A stretch of DNA of 64,000 bases from Liolophura sinensis (GCF_032854445.1 NC_088296.1:18031485-18095484); one strand, 5' to 3'; shown: positions 49,173 to 60,012, counted from the stretch's first letter. A program made the numbers and translations. Notes: generated from the letters alone by a model not told the origin.

Positions 49173-51793
49173 GGAATTTTGCCACTGTTAGTTTCATTCG
49201 TTTAGATCTTTTCAATGTAATTGAGGGGAACATTTTTTTGCTTCCATGGGAGGGACAGAAAACATTAGTGTCATCTCAAGTGGATATGGCATTCAATAAC
49301 GGATATGGCAAGAAAGGCGATTTGTAAGACACCATGAATCTCGTGCAACTGAGCAGTATTTACTTCTCATATTCATTTTCCTACCTAAAATACCTCTTGC
49401 ATTCTACTAAACACAGAAGCCAGGACGTGAATGTCCCAGGCAAAACTTACAAAGGGATATAACGTATCTTAATGTTTCTGAAGACGCTTCATGACTCGGT
49501 ATTTCTCTAGCACACAATATGACGTTGCCCTCCACATGGTCATTCTTAGCTACTGACATTCTCGTGGAAAAAGTCAAATATTCACCCCAAAATTGTAAAA
49601 AGGTAAAGCATTAGGGGAAAAGGAGGAAAGTTTCATTCTGTTGAATATATAATAAAACCAACTTTTCTCATTATCATTTTTTTCCAAACGGATGTTTATA
49701 GTTTTCCTTTCCCCAGATATGTTTAGATTTGTAATATCCGTAAGAAAAAAGAATTAAAAGCAAAAATAAGAAATCCACACTATTGGTCTCAAACTGGGAA
49801 AGAGTTTTTTGTGTCCCGGCATCATTAAATACTTTAATTAAAACAACTGCTCATGAGTCAAACAGATCAATTTCGACACAATTGACAATTACACGTGTTT
49901 AGTCAATTAAAACACCCCCAACAGATCTCGCTTCTCTCCCTTTGTCCTCAGTTAATTGAGCACGTTTAAAAAATAGATTTTGTGCTTTGTTACCTTTCCA
50001 GCTATCCTATTTACCAACTTCTATAAAACTCGTCATATAAATTTTAATGATTTCAAATACAATTTATCTACAATAAAACCCAGCCATAAATCTTAAGACT
50101 CTTTGAAGTGAATACTCATTAGTTTGAGGACTATCTGTTTTGTCCACGACTGCTAAGGTAGATTGTGATTCTACTCACAGGGAGATATGATTTATTAAGG
50201 AACCCCAACAGATCTCGCTTCTCTCCCTTTGTCCTCGGATTATCCTCAATGATTTCCCAAATAAACACCCTTGTCACTGGTGAGGTCAAAAAGTAAAAGC
50301 CACTCCCAACGTTTACACCATAAGTGACCAAAACCAGTTAAATGCACATATACTACCCCGCTGATCAATTGTTCCTACCAAAGCTGGAATCCTTTCTCAG
50401 GGTGGCACCATTACATCACACCAGGATGCTCCTACCACACGGAGATGTTGTCCATTTCCAGGTTTTCTCTGAAGCTCATGAAAATCTCACCCGCCATTAA
50501 ACACCAGTGAGGAGTGGGGATTGTCAGCATTAACACCTCCCGTTTGAGGTCACCTGACCATATTTTACCTTGTGTATAAATATGGTGCTTAGTTTTCACT
50601 TGTAGGACACTGTCTTTGGCACTCTGGCTTCTGTGTACCACCACTCGTTCTTTACCCGGGAAGGTAACTTAACTTGTCGCCCACTCCAAATTACTGTTAA
50701 TCGTTACCCGATTAGTGCATTTTGATGTAGCTAACGGCAGATTCCCCATGTTTTCTTCTGTAGGAGGGATAGAAAGCATTAGTGCAGTATCAAGTGTGGA
50801 CGGATTAAGCGACAAATCTGACAAATCGTAGAGGGCAGTATCAATTCAGTGCAATTGGACTGTGATTGCTTTTCTTGATCATTTGTCTATCAGAAGTGCT
50901 TCTTGGATTCTCTATCGAAAGTAGACCGCATGGCATAAATGTCACCAAGAAAGCCTAAAAGGGGCAAGAATTTAGCATTGTACTGGTTTTAAATCTCGGA
51001 AAGCACATCTTGTGCTTAATTATCACACACAATATTGTGATAAGCTCTACTTATTTATGCAAAAGTTTTTTTCGGTTAGGTGGCGATTTTATTTACTCAC
51101 ATATTTAAATCATTGCCACTTCCGCCACTGTTTATTCTTAAAAGGCTTTAAAAGAAGAATGAAATTGAAGAAAGGAGTGACAGATCTCGGCCACAGGCTG
51201 GCGAAAACTTCTTTGTGTTTCGGTGTTATTAAATGTCAACTAATTAAATTAAAACAATCCGGACAAAAAAAAGTCAAATAGAAGTTAAAATATTTGTTTT
51301 TTAAAAACTTGTTATAATAATTTAACTTAAGTACATTTTATCTACAATATAAACAACGTAACCATCAAATTGAAGAGTCTGAAATAAATACCCATTAAGA
51401 TAAGGACTATCTCTTGTGCCCTCGACAGCTGAGGACAGACGTATACAGGTAGGTACATTGTGACGGTTCTCTCCCTTTGTCTTCAGATGATCTTTAATGA
51501 TTTCAGTATATACACATTTTCATTGCTGAAATCAAAAGGTAAAAGTCGCTCTCAATGATTACCCCATGAGTGTCCTAAACCAGCTAAATGACTGTGTACA
51601 CCATGCTGACCAGTTGTTCTTGTTAATGCTGAAATCCCTTCTTAAAGTGACACCATTACGTCACACCAGGCTGCTCTTACCACCGGGAGATTTCCGCCAC
51701 TTCTCTGACTTTTCACAAGCTTTCTTAAATCTTCCCCGCCTTTAACACCAGTGGAGAGCTAGGATTGGCAGGCTTAACACCTACCGTTTTACA
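49173..51793 (+). other. Intergenic region, Ly6 gene 5 to gene 6
   Basis: No gene. Near-exact copy of 44200-46822, with the older TATA module at 50575-50582. Confidence 0.6.
50575..50582 (+). promoter_or_regulatory. Older TATA module upstream of Ly6 gene 6
   Basis: Duplicate of the module at 45604. Confidence 0.4.
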
Positions 51794-51826
51794 TCACGTG
51801 ATCAAACATTACGTCAAATATAAATA
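51794..51826 (+). promoter_or_regulatory. Promoter of Ly6 gene 6
   Basis: E-box tcacgtga 51794-51801 and TATAAATA 51819-51826, 228 bp before the ATG. Confidence 0.7.
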
Positions 51827-52046
51827 TGTGCCTAGATCTCGTCAGACATTCGACTTTCCACTTTTGACATAATATACACTGACTGGAGCACTCCGGCTTA
51901 TATCTGTATACCTTGTCTGGGTTATACCAGAATAACTAACTTGAACAGTTACAAACTTAAGAAGTTACCAGTGATTCACCGTTAGAAAACACATCAACAT
52001 AAAGGGTCTGTTAACAGACAATCATCTCGTATCTTCTTCCAAAGGC

Positions 52047-53465
52047 ATGGCTCTTCCAGTCAGCGTCTTTCTCCTCTTGCAAGCTTTCGTGTTGATTTCC
52101 GCTTACACAGTCAGTGTGGAAGAGAAACGTAAGTATTATAGCACTTTCAAAACGCTTTGACGTATTACTGTGGAATTATCAGGTTAGGCCACAATTCATA
52201 ACACACACGATATATTAGTAATCATTGTGAACACAGACGAGTCATTTTCGTGATGAAGTTTACACTGGAAGTTTGTCACAGAAAAATGAATAAAGGTGGA
52301 ACTGTACATCATGTAAAAATATAAAATTTCCTGCTTGTACGTTAGCAAACTTTTAGTCATTGTGTAGAGGGAGGATGGGTTGCTGGGACTTACACATAAA
52401 ATGGTTTCCAAAACGATGGTCTCGAAGAAGAAATGTTTCAAACCGAATAAAGTCTTTAAAAATTATAAATCTCTTCTCTAAAGACATACAGTATACTTTC
52501 AGGTGTTTGTAAGACTTTGCTCTGTGGTTGAAAGACGTTTGTAACGAATAAAATGTCTATAATCACATCATCTATGTTTTTCCACCAATAATGCTTTGTG
52601 GTTTTCAGGCATCACGTGCTGGACGTGTCCTAACAAGGGAAGTAACCTGGAGTGTAATAACTGGGCACCCGACAGGTATTGTCCCCAGGGTATGTTAAAT
52701 ATGGATTATCCAGAGCATGCTAATGTCTAATCTGGAAGTGGAAGAAACAAACACTATTGCCCAACTCAAAATTCCGTTGTGTAAATACAGACACCTTTTT
52801 CATCTCTAACATACACACTGAAATGGCATACAGGATCACACCACTGATTTCAATCCTCATTTTAACACACCCCAGAACATAGTGCCCAAGTAATGTTGGC
52901 CGTGGATATTACTGCAGAGTTCTCTTTCTGCATGCGCAGCACATAATTTGACAGTGGTATCTGTCTTTTGATTTCAGACCAGTCCGTATGCCAGACAGTT
53001 CACACTTTCAGTGACGTCACCGGTCAGGTCGCCAGCCTTCGCGTGGATAAACAGTGTGTGGCTCCTGAGAAATGTACGAGACACGATGTTGGCTGTAGGA
53101 CGGACAAAACACCACATACAAAGGTACGCAACAGCCTTTTCTGAGGCAACCAGAACTTTTTTGGTAGAGATAAAACATTAGCGTAAAGTAATGAATAATG
53201 AAAACAACAAAAAGTATGAAGAATTCACTGATCGAATCAATGACATTTCTGATGTGTTATGGAACTGATGTATCTCTGTTGCTTCTGTTTTCAGACGTGT
53301 ATATCTTGCTGTACCACATCATACTGTAACGAAGAAGTTGCCCATGACAACCACTCAGCAATCAGATTCTCCGTTACCCTCCTTGGATCTGCAGCTAGTA
53401 ACGAATTTTCCTACTGGGAAATTTTCATCCTGGTTTACTTAGCGATGTTGATGGGCGATAACTGA
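52047..53465 (+). CDS. Ly6/uPAR three-finger protein, gene 6
   Basis: Exons 52047-52128, 52609-52689, 52978-53123 and 53295-53465, phases 1-1-0. The protein is the same as gene 5, including the altered tail with Glu. Introns also match gene 5 closely. Divergence begins just after the stop codon (gaggatctcagg against gaggaactcagg) and grows through the 3' flank, which marks the right edge of the last duplication or conversion. Confidence 0.85.
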
Positions 53466-53629
53466 GGATCTCAGGAGCCCTTGGAATGGCTTGAGTTAGT
53501 GTTGATACGGTCTATAGCGTATGCCAACCATTCTTTTTGAGATCTGCAGAAGGTTATCAATCTTTTTACCAAATATGGTGCTGTCAGTATTGTGATTTAA
53601 ATATATATTTTTCTGTCTTTATTGTGTCA

Positions 53630-53635
53630 AATAAA
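53630..53635 (+). terminator. Poly(A) signal, Ly6 gene 6
   Basis: AATAAA in the shared 3' block. Confidence 0.7.
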
Positions 53636-53693
53636 ACATTATTTATGACGTTATATTTGTCGTGATCGTTTCCTTTCTCGATTAATCTGGATG

Positions 53694-55396
53694 TCTCACG
53701 CCGTTCCTTAAGATTAAAGTCTTCGACTGACTCAGATAATGTCTCACATCGTTCGTTGAGGCCGGATTTGTCGAGTTACTCAGATAACATCTCACACTGT
53801 TCCATGAGGCGGGATTCTTTGACTTACTTACATACTGTCTCACGTCGTTCCTTGAGATTAAATTCTCTCGACTGACTCAGATAATGTCTCACACCGTTCG
53901 TTGAGGTCGGATTTGTCGACTTTCTCACATAACACCTCACACTGTTCCATGAGGCGGGATTCTTTGACTTACTTACATACTGTCTCACGTCGTTCCTTGA
54001 GATTAAATTCTCTCGACTGTCTCAGATAATGTCTCACATCGTTCGTTGAGACCGGATTCGTCGACTTACTCAGATAACATCTCACACTGTTCCATGAGGC
54101 GGGACTCTTTGACTTACTTACATACTGTCTCACGTCGTTCTTTGAGATTAAATTCTCTCAACTGACTTAGATAATGTCTCACATCGTTTGTTGAGACCGG
54201 ATTCGTCGACTTACTCAGATAACATCTCACACTGTTCCATGAGGCGGGATTCTTTGACTTACTTACATACTGTCTCACGTCGTTCTTTGAGATTAAATTC
54301 TCTCGACTGACTGAGATAATGTTTCACATCGTTCGTTGAGGTCGGATTCGTCGACTTACTCAGATAACATCTCACACTGTTCCATGAGGCGGGATTCTTT
54401 GACTTACTTACATACTGTCTCACGTCGTTCTTTGAGATTAAATTCTCTCGACTGTCTCAGATAATGTCTCACATCGTTCGTTGAGGCCGGATTCGTCGAC
54501 TTACTCAGATAACATCTCACACTCTTCCATGAGGCGGGATTCTTTGACTTACTTACATACTGTCTCACGTCGTTCTTTGAGATTAAATTCTCTCGATTGA
54601 CTTAGATAATGTCTCACATCGTTCGTTGAGGCCGGATTTGTCGACTTGCTCAGATAACATCTCACACTGTTCCATGAGGCGGGATTCTTTGACTTACTTA
54701 CATACTGTCAAACGTCGTTCCTTGAGATTAAATTCTCTCGACTGACTCAGATAATGTCTCACATCGTTCGTTGAGGCCGGATTTGTCGACTTACTCAGAT
54801 AACATCTCATATTGTTCCATGAGGCGGAATTCTTTGACTTACTTACATACTGTCTCACGTCGTTCTTTGAGATTAAATTCTCTCGACTGACTCAGATAAT
54901 GTCTCACATCGTTCGTTGAGGCCGGATTTGTCGACTTACTCAGATAACATCTCACACTGTTCCATGAGGCGGGATTCTTTGACTTACTTACATACTGTCT
55001 CACGTCGTTCTTTGAGATTAAATTCTCTCGATTGACTTAGATAATGTCTCACATCGTTCGTTGAGGCCGGATTTGTCGACTTACTCAGATAACATTTCAC
55101 ACTGTTCCATGAGGCGGGATTCTTTGACTTACTTACATAATGTCACGTCGTTCCTTGAGATTAAATTCTCTCGACTGACTCAGATAATGTCTCACATCAT
55201 TCGTTGAGACCGGATTTGTCGACTTACTCAGATAACATCTCACACTGTTCCATGAGGCGGGATTCTTTGACTTACTTACATACTGTCTCACGTCGTTCCT
55301 TGAGATTAAATTCTCTCGACTGACTCAGATAATGTCTCACATCGTTCGTTGAGACCGGATTCGTCGACTTACTCGGATACGTCTCACGCTGTTTCT
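53694..55396 (+). repeat. 145-bp higher-order tandem array after Ly6 gene 6 (about 11 units, 1.7 kb)
   Basis: The largest array in the window. The tccatgaggcgg monomer occurs 11 times at steps of about 145 bp (about 53798, 53947, 54088, 54237, 54381, 54526, 54671, 54815, 54960, 55105, 55249). Monomers within a unit differ from each other far more than the same monomer does between units, the definition of a higher-order repeat. A few units carry small indels. Confidence 0.95.
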
Positions 55397-55674
55397 AGGC
55401 CATAATGACTAACACGACGGACTTTGTCTTAATGTAATTGTTGAGAACGACGTTTCACACAATACATTTTTTCCAGTATATCTTCAAATTTTTATATTAT
55501 AAGGCTTTTTGGCCACTCCCAAAGAAAGTCGAAGTCGGAGGTTCATTTATCTCAACAAAACAGGACCGTGGCCATAGATTGCTCTCTTTGCAATTAATAT
55601 ACAATGCATAGTTGACAGCTGCATGTATTTGGACATTTTTTTTCTTTGGGAGGCCTAATAAGCTTAGTGTCATC
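55397..55674 (+). other. Flank between the large array and Ly6 gene 7
   Basis: It matches 13026-13400 and 20223-20590 (ttctccagtatatctt and similar; caattaatatacaatgcatagttgacagc), showing the same array-to-gene order as at the left end of the cluster. No TATA/E-box pair is seen. Confidence 0.55.
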
Positions 55675-55832
55675 TTAGCTTCAACCTCATACTCTTGATG
55701 CACACCTTGGTGGTCATTTCCGGTTACACGATCAGCACTGGTCAGCACCCGAAGTACATTTACAACGTGCTTTAACATTTTATGCCTGACAAATATATAT
55801 ACATTGGAAGCAATTTTATATTGATTTCTCTG

Positions 55833-56175
55833 AGTATTAAATAGCGCGTTAACTCAACAATTAGGGCTAGTATTCTCTATTAATTGTGGCTTCAATTTGC
55901 ACCAGAACTTCACGTGTTAAGACAATAATCCAGGAGCTATGTCAGCGTGAAAACAGAGTAGTCGGTAATCACAGTCCACGCTCTTCGTGATGCTAACGGT
56001 TGACACACTCGATACTGAGTGCTGTGAACTGTGATTACCGACCACTTTGTTTTCACCCTAATATACATGTAGCTCCTGGATTTTGCCCGTAAATGTGAAA
56101 ATCTGGTGCAAATTAACACCACAACTGATTATGGATGCCTATGCTAATTGTTGAGTTAATACGTTATTTAATACT
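55833..56175. mobile_element. Fold-back (long inverted repeat) element, about 343 bp
   Basis: Two arms of about 150-170 bp pair along almost their whole length: gttaactcaacaatta near 55849 against taattgttgagttaat near 56146, tttgcaccag against ctggtgcaaa, ccaggagct against agctcctgg, gtcggtaatcacagt against actgtgattaccgac. Little loop remains at about 56000. It has no coding capacity. It looks like a non-autonomous DNA transposon (MITE/fold-back type); both ends lie at TTAA within tattaaata/tatttaata, so a TTAA target site is possible. Confidence 0.75.
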
Positions 56176-56705
56176 GAAAGAAAAACTAAAAATCTAAAAT
56201 TGCATTTATATTTTTCTTGAGTACACTTACAAATTACTAAGTTAAGCTAGAGCTATCTTAGCAAAGGTAACACTGACTGGTCTTAATGAAGTTTACACGT
56301 GGTTTAGGTTGATGGCGACAAATACTTAAGGTGAAGACAAACATTAAGTAAAACAAGTCAAACTCTTACTGTACGTTTCCAAGACTTTGGTCCTTACGAA
56401 GCAGGAGAATAGGTTCCAGGTACGTGCGTAGTTCGACATTCTATAGCAAATGGCTACTGACATTCCCAGGGGAAAAGGCGAACTATGTAAAAGCAATAAG
56501 TCTTTTATTTTAATGAATATATGAAACAAGGCATCATCTCCTTAAAAAGTTTTTTTTCAGTCAGATGGCTTTAGGTGTATATACGTAAAAAAAAAACTGG
56601 GAAAATAACACAACACATCATTAACCACAGCTTCGAAAAAGTTAAATGTCATCAAAATGCTCGTTAATGAAATAACAAAGTCCTGATAAAGAATGTCAAA
56701 TAGAT

Positions 56706-56857
56706 TTATTTATTTATTTGATTGGTGTTTTACGCCGTACTGAAGAATATTTCACTTATACGATTGTGGCCAGCATTATGGTGGGAGGAAACCGGGCGGA
56801 GCCCGGGGGAAACCCATGACCATCTGCAGGTTGCTGCCAGACCTTCCCACACACGGC
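56706..56857 (-). mobile_element. SINE family A with 15-bp target-site duplication
   Basis: On the minus strand, with a tttattt tail complement at its left end. It is flanked by perfect 15-bp direct repeats, gaatgtcaaatagat, at 56691-56705 and 56858-56872. The paralogous positions in other Ly6 units (for example about 29424) lack it. 5'-truncated before the tRNA head. Confidence 0.95.
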
Positions 56858-57644
56858 GAATGTCAAATAGATGCCAAAACTATTTCATTACCTTGACACA
56901 ATTGACAAATACACGTTTTTAGATAAAAACGATTTTGTGCTTTGTCACCCTTTCGGCTGCACAATTTACCAATTTCTAGAAAGCTCATCATAACAGATAC
57001 AATGATTTCGAATACACCTTGTCTATAATAAAAACGACTCATCAACCTTAAGACTCATTGAAGAGAATATTTATTATTTGAGGCCTGTCTATTTTGTCGA
57101 CGACAGCTAAAGGTAGACGCCTGACACTCCAGGTAGACTGTGTGTCTACTCACAGGTAGATATGACCTGCTGACCCTACTTAAGACACTCCACAGATCAT
57201 GGTTATCTCGATCCTAGTTGGTCAATTTTTCTTGTTAAAGATGGTGTCCCTTCTCAAAGTGACACATTTACGTCACAACAGACGGATCCTACTACACGGA
57301 GTTGTTGACCATTTCCCAGTTTAGTGGGAAGCTTGCTAAAATCTCCTACGCCTTTAACATTAGTGGAGAGTGGAGATTGTCAAGTTTAACACCTAACAGT
57401 GTATTTTTACGGCAGTGTTTTTGTGATCTCTGGGTGAAATAGGTTTGCAACAAATGTATAGTCTCCATCTTTTCATACAACAAACCTGTATGTTTTTCTG
57501 ACATCACATCCTGACAACGGAAGTAACCTGGAGTGTAATGACTGGGTATGACTGGATATTGTCCCCAGAGTAATTTAAGCATGGACTATTCATAACATTG
57601 CAATATGTAATCAGGAACAGACTTTTCCACTTCAGAAAGGACAA

Positions 57645-57780
57645 TTTCACAACCGGGCAAATCCCGGGAGAAATCCACGACCATCCACAGGTTGCTGGAA
57701 GACCTTCCCACATACGGCCGGAGAGGTAGACAGCGTGTGCTGGACAGCGACCGCATTGCCGAAAGACTCTTGGGTCATTA
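57645..57780 (-). mobile_element. SINE family A fragment in intron 2 of Ly6 gene 7
   Basis: Reverse complement of the SINE body (cgaccatccacaggttgctg, gaccttcccacatacggccg) and of the middle segment near the tRNA head (agcgaccgcattgc). The 3' tail end is missing. Confidence 0.8.
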
Positions 57781-58491
57781 CGGCTTCTTATTTGTAAGTC
57801 TTGTCCATGTGTATTGCATATAATGACATTTGTATTTCTCTGTTGTTCACAGACCAATCCGTGTGCCAGACAGCCAAAGCTTTCAGCGACATCGCCGATA
57901 AGATCACCACTGTCCGCGTGGATAAATGGTGAGTGGTTCCTGAGCAATGTACGAGACATACCGTGGGTTGTAGGGCGGATAAGAAAACAAATATAAAGGC
58001 GAGCAACGCTCTTTTCTGAAACAATTTTAAAATTACTGTGGGTGTGAAATATTTCTGTAAATATTTAAAAAATTAATGAAAAGAACAAGATATTGTGAAG
58101 AAGACACTGACCTATTTAATGACACCTGTGATACTTTAAAGAATTAATGTAGTAATATGTTCTTTTTCCTTCAGACGTGGGTATCTGGTTGTACCACATC
58201 TTACTGCAACGAGGAGGGTGCCCATGACAACCACACAGCAATCAGAATCTTTGTTACTCTTCGTGGATTTGCCGCATGTAACGAGATATCTTATTGGTCA
58301 GTTTTCACCTCGGAATACCTGGCGGTGATACTGGGAGATAATTGAGTTCTGAAATCATTCTACAGTTGCCGCAGGTGTGGCGGGACTTCCTAGTCGTACT
58401 TTCTACAATGCATGCCAATGATTGTATCTGAGTTGTACTGATCTCATCAGACTTTATACCAAATAATGGTGCTGTCGGTATTGCATCAGAT

Positions 58492-58642
58492 CTTTTATTT
58501 ATTTGTTTGATTAATGTTTACGCCGCACTGAAGAATAAACCCCGTTTACTGCAGTCACCAGCATTATGACGGGAAGAAACCGAGCAGAGACCGGGGGAAA
58601 ACCACGACCATAAGCTGGTTGCTGTAAGATTTTCCCACACGC
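58492..58642 (-). mobile_element. SINE family A in the 3' flank of Ly6 gene 7
   Basis: Minus-strand copy lying between the stop codon and the AATAAA at 58683. The block ttttgtcaaataaag that follows is the old Ly6 3' end, so the SINE split that 3' UTR. Confidence 0.85.
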
Positions 58643-58688
58643 TAAATCCTTTGCATATTTATTTTGCGTTTTTGTTTTGTCAAATAAA

Positions 58689-59257
58689 GACCATTATTTA
58701 TGACGTCAGTGTCTGTCGGGATCATCCTTTTTTTATTAAGTATGCTCACAGGGGTAGTATCAAAAGCAATAAGGCTTCACCCGGCTGAACAACACCCGCC
58801 AGACCCAAGGTTATCAGCGACAAATATTAAAGCATGTTTGTCCGTCCGCCGTCCACTCGTGATAGCAATTACCTGAAACGAATTCATGCGCGTTCAAAGC
58901 GAATCCTTGGACTTATTCTCAGCATACGGCGTGGTTTCATTGATTAGTGTTTGACGGTGTGTTCAAAACCTTTTCACTTATCAGCACCGGTCAGGTTTAT
59001 GGGTTGTTGAAACCGCACTGCATGGAATAAACTATGCCACCCTTTATTCATTTGCTAGGTCTACATGACATACTTCCTTACTGAAAACCGCAGCATGGCA
59101 ATGAAGGAGCTGCAGGTTCAATACCGGGCTTGGAGATGCAGGGGGATTTGTGGATCTCTGGCCCCTTCGGATGGAGGTGACTTGCTGTGCACTAATCTGC
59201 TCTAGATTATACAGTCCATAATATCGCTATGTATAATAACGTTATATTATCGACGAC
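58689..59257. other. Spacer, nothing coding
   Basis: No exon or named element is recognised. A gtccgtccgccgtcc stretch near 58850 and ggttcaataccgggc near 59113 look repeat-derived. Confidence 0.4.
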
Positions 59258-59526
59258 GGCCCCCGTGGCTCAATTGGTTAGCGCGCTAGCGCAGCTTAAT
59301 GACCCAGGAGCCTCTCACCAATGTGGCCTCTGTGAGTTCGTCCAGCTCATGCTGGCTTCCTCTCCGGCCGAACGTCGGAAGGTCTGCCAGCAGCCTGCGG
59401 ATGGTCGTGTGTTTCGTCAGGGCTTGGCCAGGTTTCCTCCCACCATAATGCTGGCCTCCATCGTATAAGCGAAAGTCTTGAGTGCGGCGTAAAACACCAA
59501 TCAAATAAATAAATGAATAAATAAAT
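59258..59526 (+). mobile_element. SINE family A, full length
   Basis: Complete reference copy: tRNA-like head with A box (gtggctcaattggttagcgc) and worn B box (tgagttcgtcc), conserved middle (gagcctctcaccaatgtggc), body (ctgcggatggtcgtgtgtt, cataatgctggcctccatcg), 3' end (gagtgcggcgtaaaacacca) and an (aaat)n tail. A possible short TSD, ttatatt, flanks it. Confidence 0.9.
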
Positions 59527-59861
59527 TATATTTTGGACTGTTGGCATCTATGTTGGCTGAGATCAGCTAAAAGCCATTTAGAATCACATTGACAATGAAT
59601 AAATAACGGTGATTGTATTGCAGTTGCATATGGAATAGTGCGGTTGCATATAAACTGAAACGATGAGACCTCTCTATTACGTTCTAGCAAAATAGCAATT
59701 AAGTAACATGATTAAATGAGTAAATTGGAAGAGATGATCTCCTGAATACACTCTCATGCTATGATCCACCACTACCAAGTCAGAAATGTTTGGTGAAAGA
59801 TCAATTTTAAACTGAACTGCTGGAACAGAGTGTTAACACAGACGTTGCTATATAGTAAAAG

Positions 59862-60012
59862 AGGGTCCTCCATGATTCAGTTGGTTAGCTCCCTTGGTGT
59901 TCAGGAAGAAGGTCGAACCGTATCAGTATAATGGCTCGGGCGTGGCTGCTTACTTGCCTTCGGTAAGGCGTCTCAGTGAAGCAGCGCTAGATAAAAGAGC
60001 GGTGGAGGAATT
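59862..60012 (+). mobile_element. SINE family B, internally deleted
   Basis: tRNA-like start (tcctccatgattcagttgg), then directly the body end: gtatcagtataatggctcgg and cttcggtaaggcgtctcagt. The stretch between is missing relative to 8297. Confidence 0.7.

Larger units (their letters stand above)
55675..58345 (+). pseudogene. Ly6/uPAR gene 7, decaying
   Basis: Remnants of all four exons stand in order. Exon 1 is about 55675-55753 (TLVVISGYTISTGQ still readable, start codon lost). Exon 2 is about 57497-57571 (NGSNLECNDW region recognisable, acceptor and several bases lost). Exon 3 is 57853-57998 (SVCQTAKAF, EQCTRHTVGC), with TGG-TGA in place of the KQC codons, so Cys is lost and a stop gained, and a GC donor. 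Exon 4 is 58175-58345, fully open: CTTSYCNE, NHT sequon, tail ending LAVILGDN, but CISCC has become WVSGC. Intron 1 holds a fold-back element and a SINE. Intron 2 and the 3' flank hold further SINEs. It is the oldest member of the cluster. Confidence 0.8.

Noticed and set aside
23133-53465. Ly6-type genes read as venom three-finger toxins
   Set aside because: The hydrophobic tail, extra Cys and tandem surface-protein style fit Ly6/uPAR family members. Nothing points to a secreted toxin.
53694-55396. CRISPR-like array
   Set aside because: All monomers are related to each other; there are no unique spacers, and this is animal DNA.
57504-57959. 151-residue minus-strand frame across Ly6 gene 7
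   Set aside because: It crosses antisense Ly6 exon 3 and a SINE; no family likeness and no conservation in other copies.
59258-59340. Functional tRNA gene
   Set aside because: The A and B boxes belong to the head of a SINE with a conserved body and tail, and the fold is worn. The same holds for 8297-8370 and the piece near 60190-60260.
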